A stretch of DNA of 64,000 nt from Micromonospora echinospora (lineage in GTDB: Bacteria; Actinomycetota; Actinomycetes; Mycobacteriales; Micromonosporaceae): positions 5,296,001-5,360,000 of the forward strand of contig NZ_JACHJC010000001.1 in NCBI RefSeq assembly GCF_014203425.1. The letters are read 5' to 3'. Below are positions 62,664 through 64,000 of the stretch, in pieces. The notes beneath the pieces were generated by a model that saw only the letters and a list, made by a program, of their open reading frames with translations, was not told the DNA's origin and made no database searches. How positions within the stretch are numbered: position 1 is the stretch's first letter; the number at the start of each line of letters is the position of its first letter. The translations under genes and the position numbers were made by a program.

Positions 62664-62869
62664 TCGACGGAGATGCAAGTACTGGATCGCCGGGTACGCC
62701 CGTGCCCGGCGCGTCGGCCCAGAGGCCGGCGGCGGACCAGCCCGGACACCGCCACCGGCCACCACCCGCCAGACGGAGGGAGGTGGAACCAGAGCCACTC
62801 GCGTGGCCCGGCTCCCGCGCGACGCGCACGACGGACGCCAATTCCACTTCGTGCGTGTGTGCACCATCG

Positions 62870-62902
62870 GTGGGGACGGGGGTTGCCCTCCCCCGTCCCC
62901 AC
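62870..62902. terminator. Terminator-like hairpin without an assigned gene
   Basis: Perfect 13-bp stem (GTGGGGACGGGGG / complement) and a 7-base loop in a region with no credible coding frame. It probably insulates the divergent cellulase promoters or ends a short RNA starting near box 2. 62664-62869 shows no gene. Confidence 0.6.
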
Positions 62903-63122
62903 ACTAAACCCCCGTTGTCGACGGCAAAAGAGGCCGACGGGACAGGCGTGACACGCCACCCGGACGGCCTTTCTCGCTATCCACCCCATCCCTCGCCGCT
63001 CACGCCGCCCCGAGCGGCGTTCCCGAGCGACGCCCCCGCCCACCCCACATTCCGGCCGCCCGCCGGCCGCGCCGCACCTCGCCGCGACCGCCGGATCAGG
63101 GCCGGCCGCTCCCTGGCTATGA

Positions 63123-63136
63123 TGGGAGCGCTCCCG
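63123..63136. promoter_or_regulatory. CebR-like operator 3 (GH1 promoter)
   Basis: TGGGAGCGCTCCCG, one mismatch from the CebR consensus, 36 bp before the GH1 start, overlapping where a promoter or leader must lie. Confidence 0.85.
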
Positions 63137-63171
63137 GCCCAGGGCGGCCCGTCACTCCGAGGAGAGACCTC

Positions 63172-64000
63172 ATGTCGTTACTCACCCGACGGCGCCTGCT
63201 CCGCCGCGCCGCCCTGTCCGCGACCGCGGCCGGCGCGGCCCGGACCGGGCTCGCCGGCGCCACCGCGGCGACGACCGCCGCGTCGACCGCCGCGCTCGGC
63301 GGCTGCGACAGCCCGCCCGAGCGCGCCACCGACCCGGAGCAGGACCGCGGACTCCGCTTCCCGGACGGTTTCGGCTGGGGCGCGGCGACCTCGGCGTACC
63401 AGATCGAGGGGGCCGCCAAGGAGGACGGGCGGGGTGAGTCCGTCTGGGACACCTTCAGCCACACGCCGGGGCGCATCCGCAACGGCGACACCGGCGACGT
63501 CGCGGCCGACCACTACCACAGGTACGCGCAGGACCTCGACCTGATGCGCGACCTGGGACTGCGCAGCTACCGGTTCTCCATCTCCTGGCCCCGCATCCAG
63601 GCCGACGGCTCCGGCCGCCCCAACCAGCGCGGCCTCGACTTTTACCGCCGCCTGGTGGACGGGCTGCACGAGCGCGGCATCGCGCCGATGGCCACGCTGT
63701 TCCACTGGGATCTCCCCCAGGCCCTCCAGGACGCCGGCGGCTGGGAGAACCGGGACACCGCCGAGCGCTTCGCCGAGTACGCCGACGCGGTGTTCCGCGC
63801 CCTCGGCGACCAGGTGCCGGTCTGGCTGACCGTCAACGAGCCGAAGACCGTGGTGCAGAACGGCTACATCTGGGGCCACCACGCCCCGGGCTTCCAGGAC
63901 GAGGACGCGGCGTACCTGGTCGCCCACCACCTTCAGCTCGCCCACGGCCTCGCCGTGCAGGCGCTGCGGGCCTCCGGCGTCACCGGCCGGATCGGCCCCG
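63172..64000 (+). CDS. Tat-exported lipoprotein beta-glucosidase, GH1 (partial, runs off window)
   Basis: At least 276 residues, ATG with GAGGAGA upstream. A twin-arginine motif ([12 protein letters not shown]) and a lipobox (LGGC, Cys near 45) precede the GH1 domain, which starts [18 protein letters not shown] and contains [11 protein letters not shown] and the acid/base Glu in [11 protein letters not shown]1 beta-glucosidases of streptomycete cellulose systems (BglC) are cytoplasmic; this one should be membrane-anchored outside and split cellobiose there. Confidence 0.93.
   Translation, partial: MSLLTRRRLLRRAALSATAAGAARTGLAGATAATTAASTAALGGCDSPPERATDPEQDRGLRFPDGFGWGAATSAYQIEGAAKEDGRGESVWDTFSHTPGRIRNGDTGDVAADHYHRYAQDLDLMRDLGLRSYRFSISWPRIQADGSGRPNQRGLDFYRRLVDGLHERGIAPMATLFHWDLPQALQDAGGWENRDTAERFAEYADAVFRALGDQVPVWLTVNEPKTVVQNGYIWGHHAPGFQDEDAAYLVAHHLQLAHGLAVQALRASGVTGRIGP

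Noticed and set aside
62702..63544. Plus-strand frame spanning the GH48/GH1 gap into GH1
   Set aside because: Wrong frame over the GH1 signal peptide, Pro/Arg-rich product, crosses the operator and hairpin.

Overview
The DNA is uniformly very GC-rich, and many start codons are GTG or TTG. Tat and lipoprotein export signals, CebR-like operators and family 48/43 glycoside hydrolases with CBM2 modules are present. Together these point to a filamentous actinomycete chromosome, most likely Micromonosporaceae (Micromonospora-like); the genus is inferred from gene content only.

Region A (1-26.1 kb) is most of one flank of an ansamycin-type biosynthetic cluster built on 3-amino-5-hydroxybenzoate (AHBA). 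On the left, a PKS gene running off the window edge begins with AMP-ligase, KR-like, ACP, KS and malonyl-type AT domains, the layout of an AHBA-loaded starter protein such as RifA. Homologues of rifG, rifM, rifL, rifK, rifJ and rifN supply the AHBA branch. An aminoDAHP synthase (RifH) and an amide synthase (RifF) are not in the window. Between these genes lie parts not found in the classical rifamycin set: an ATP-grasp ligase, two tandem paralogous NRPSs (C-lobe remnant-A-T-C) sharing a 530-bp identical block, a small unknown protein, a DoxX-like protein, an FMN reductase and two glycosyltransferases. Four intergenic regions of this cluster carry phased TAGGGG direct repeats, a plausible cluster-specific operator.

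Region B (26.2-30.1 kb) is a patchwork: a LacI-type operator, a broken CBM2 fragment, a secreted CBM2-GH43 arabinan/xylan-active enzyme, a tiny membrane protein, and two gene fragments (L,D-transpeptidase and MFS) joined tail to tail.

Region C (30.2-38.9 kb) is a complete sugar-acid catabolic operon: divergent GntR regulator, sugar ABC importer without its ATPase, galactonate dehydratase, KDPGal/KDPG aldolase, KDG kinase, mannonate dehydratase and gluconokinase. It is followed by a decayed ABC-transporter pseudogene and a tRNA-Leu(GAG).

Region D (40.5-51.2 kb) is a cell-envelope operon typical of actinobacteria: a very large Pro-rich TPR/FN3 membrane protein, a multi-FN3 membrane protein, MoxR ATPase, a DUF58 protein and a TgpA-like transglutaminase whose catalytic Cys and His appear replaced.

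Region E (51.3-59.2 kb) holds ordinary genes: MFS exporter, SDR, LLM oxidoreductase, LtrA, DUF1028, a DinB-like protein, PAP2 phosphatase and DUF3159. Region F (59.2-64 kb) is a cellulose locus: a secreted GH48 exocellulase and a divergent Tat-lipoprotein GH1 beta-glucosidase, with three CebR-like 14-mers between them.
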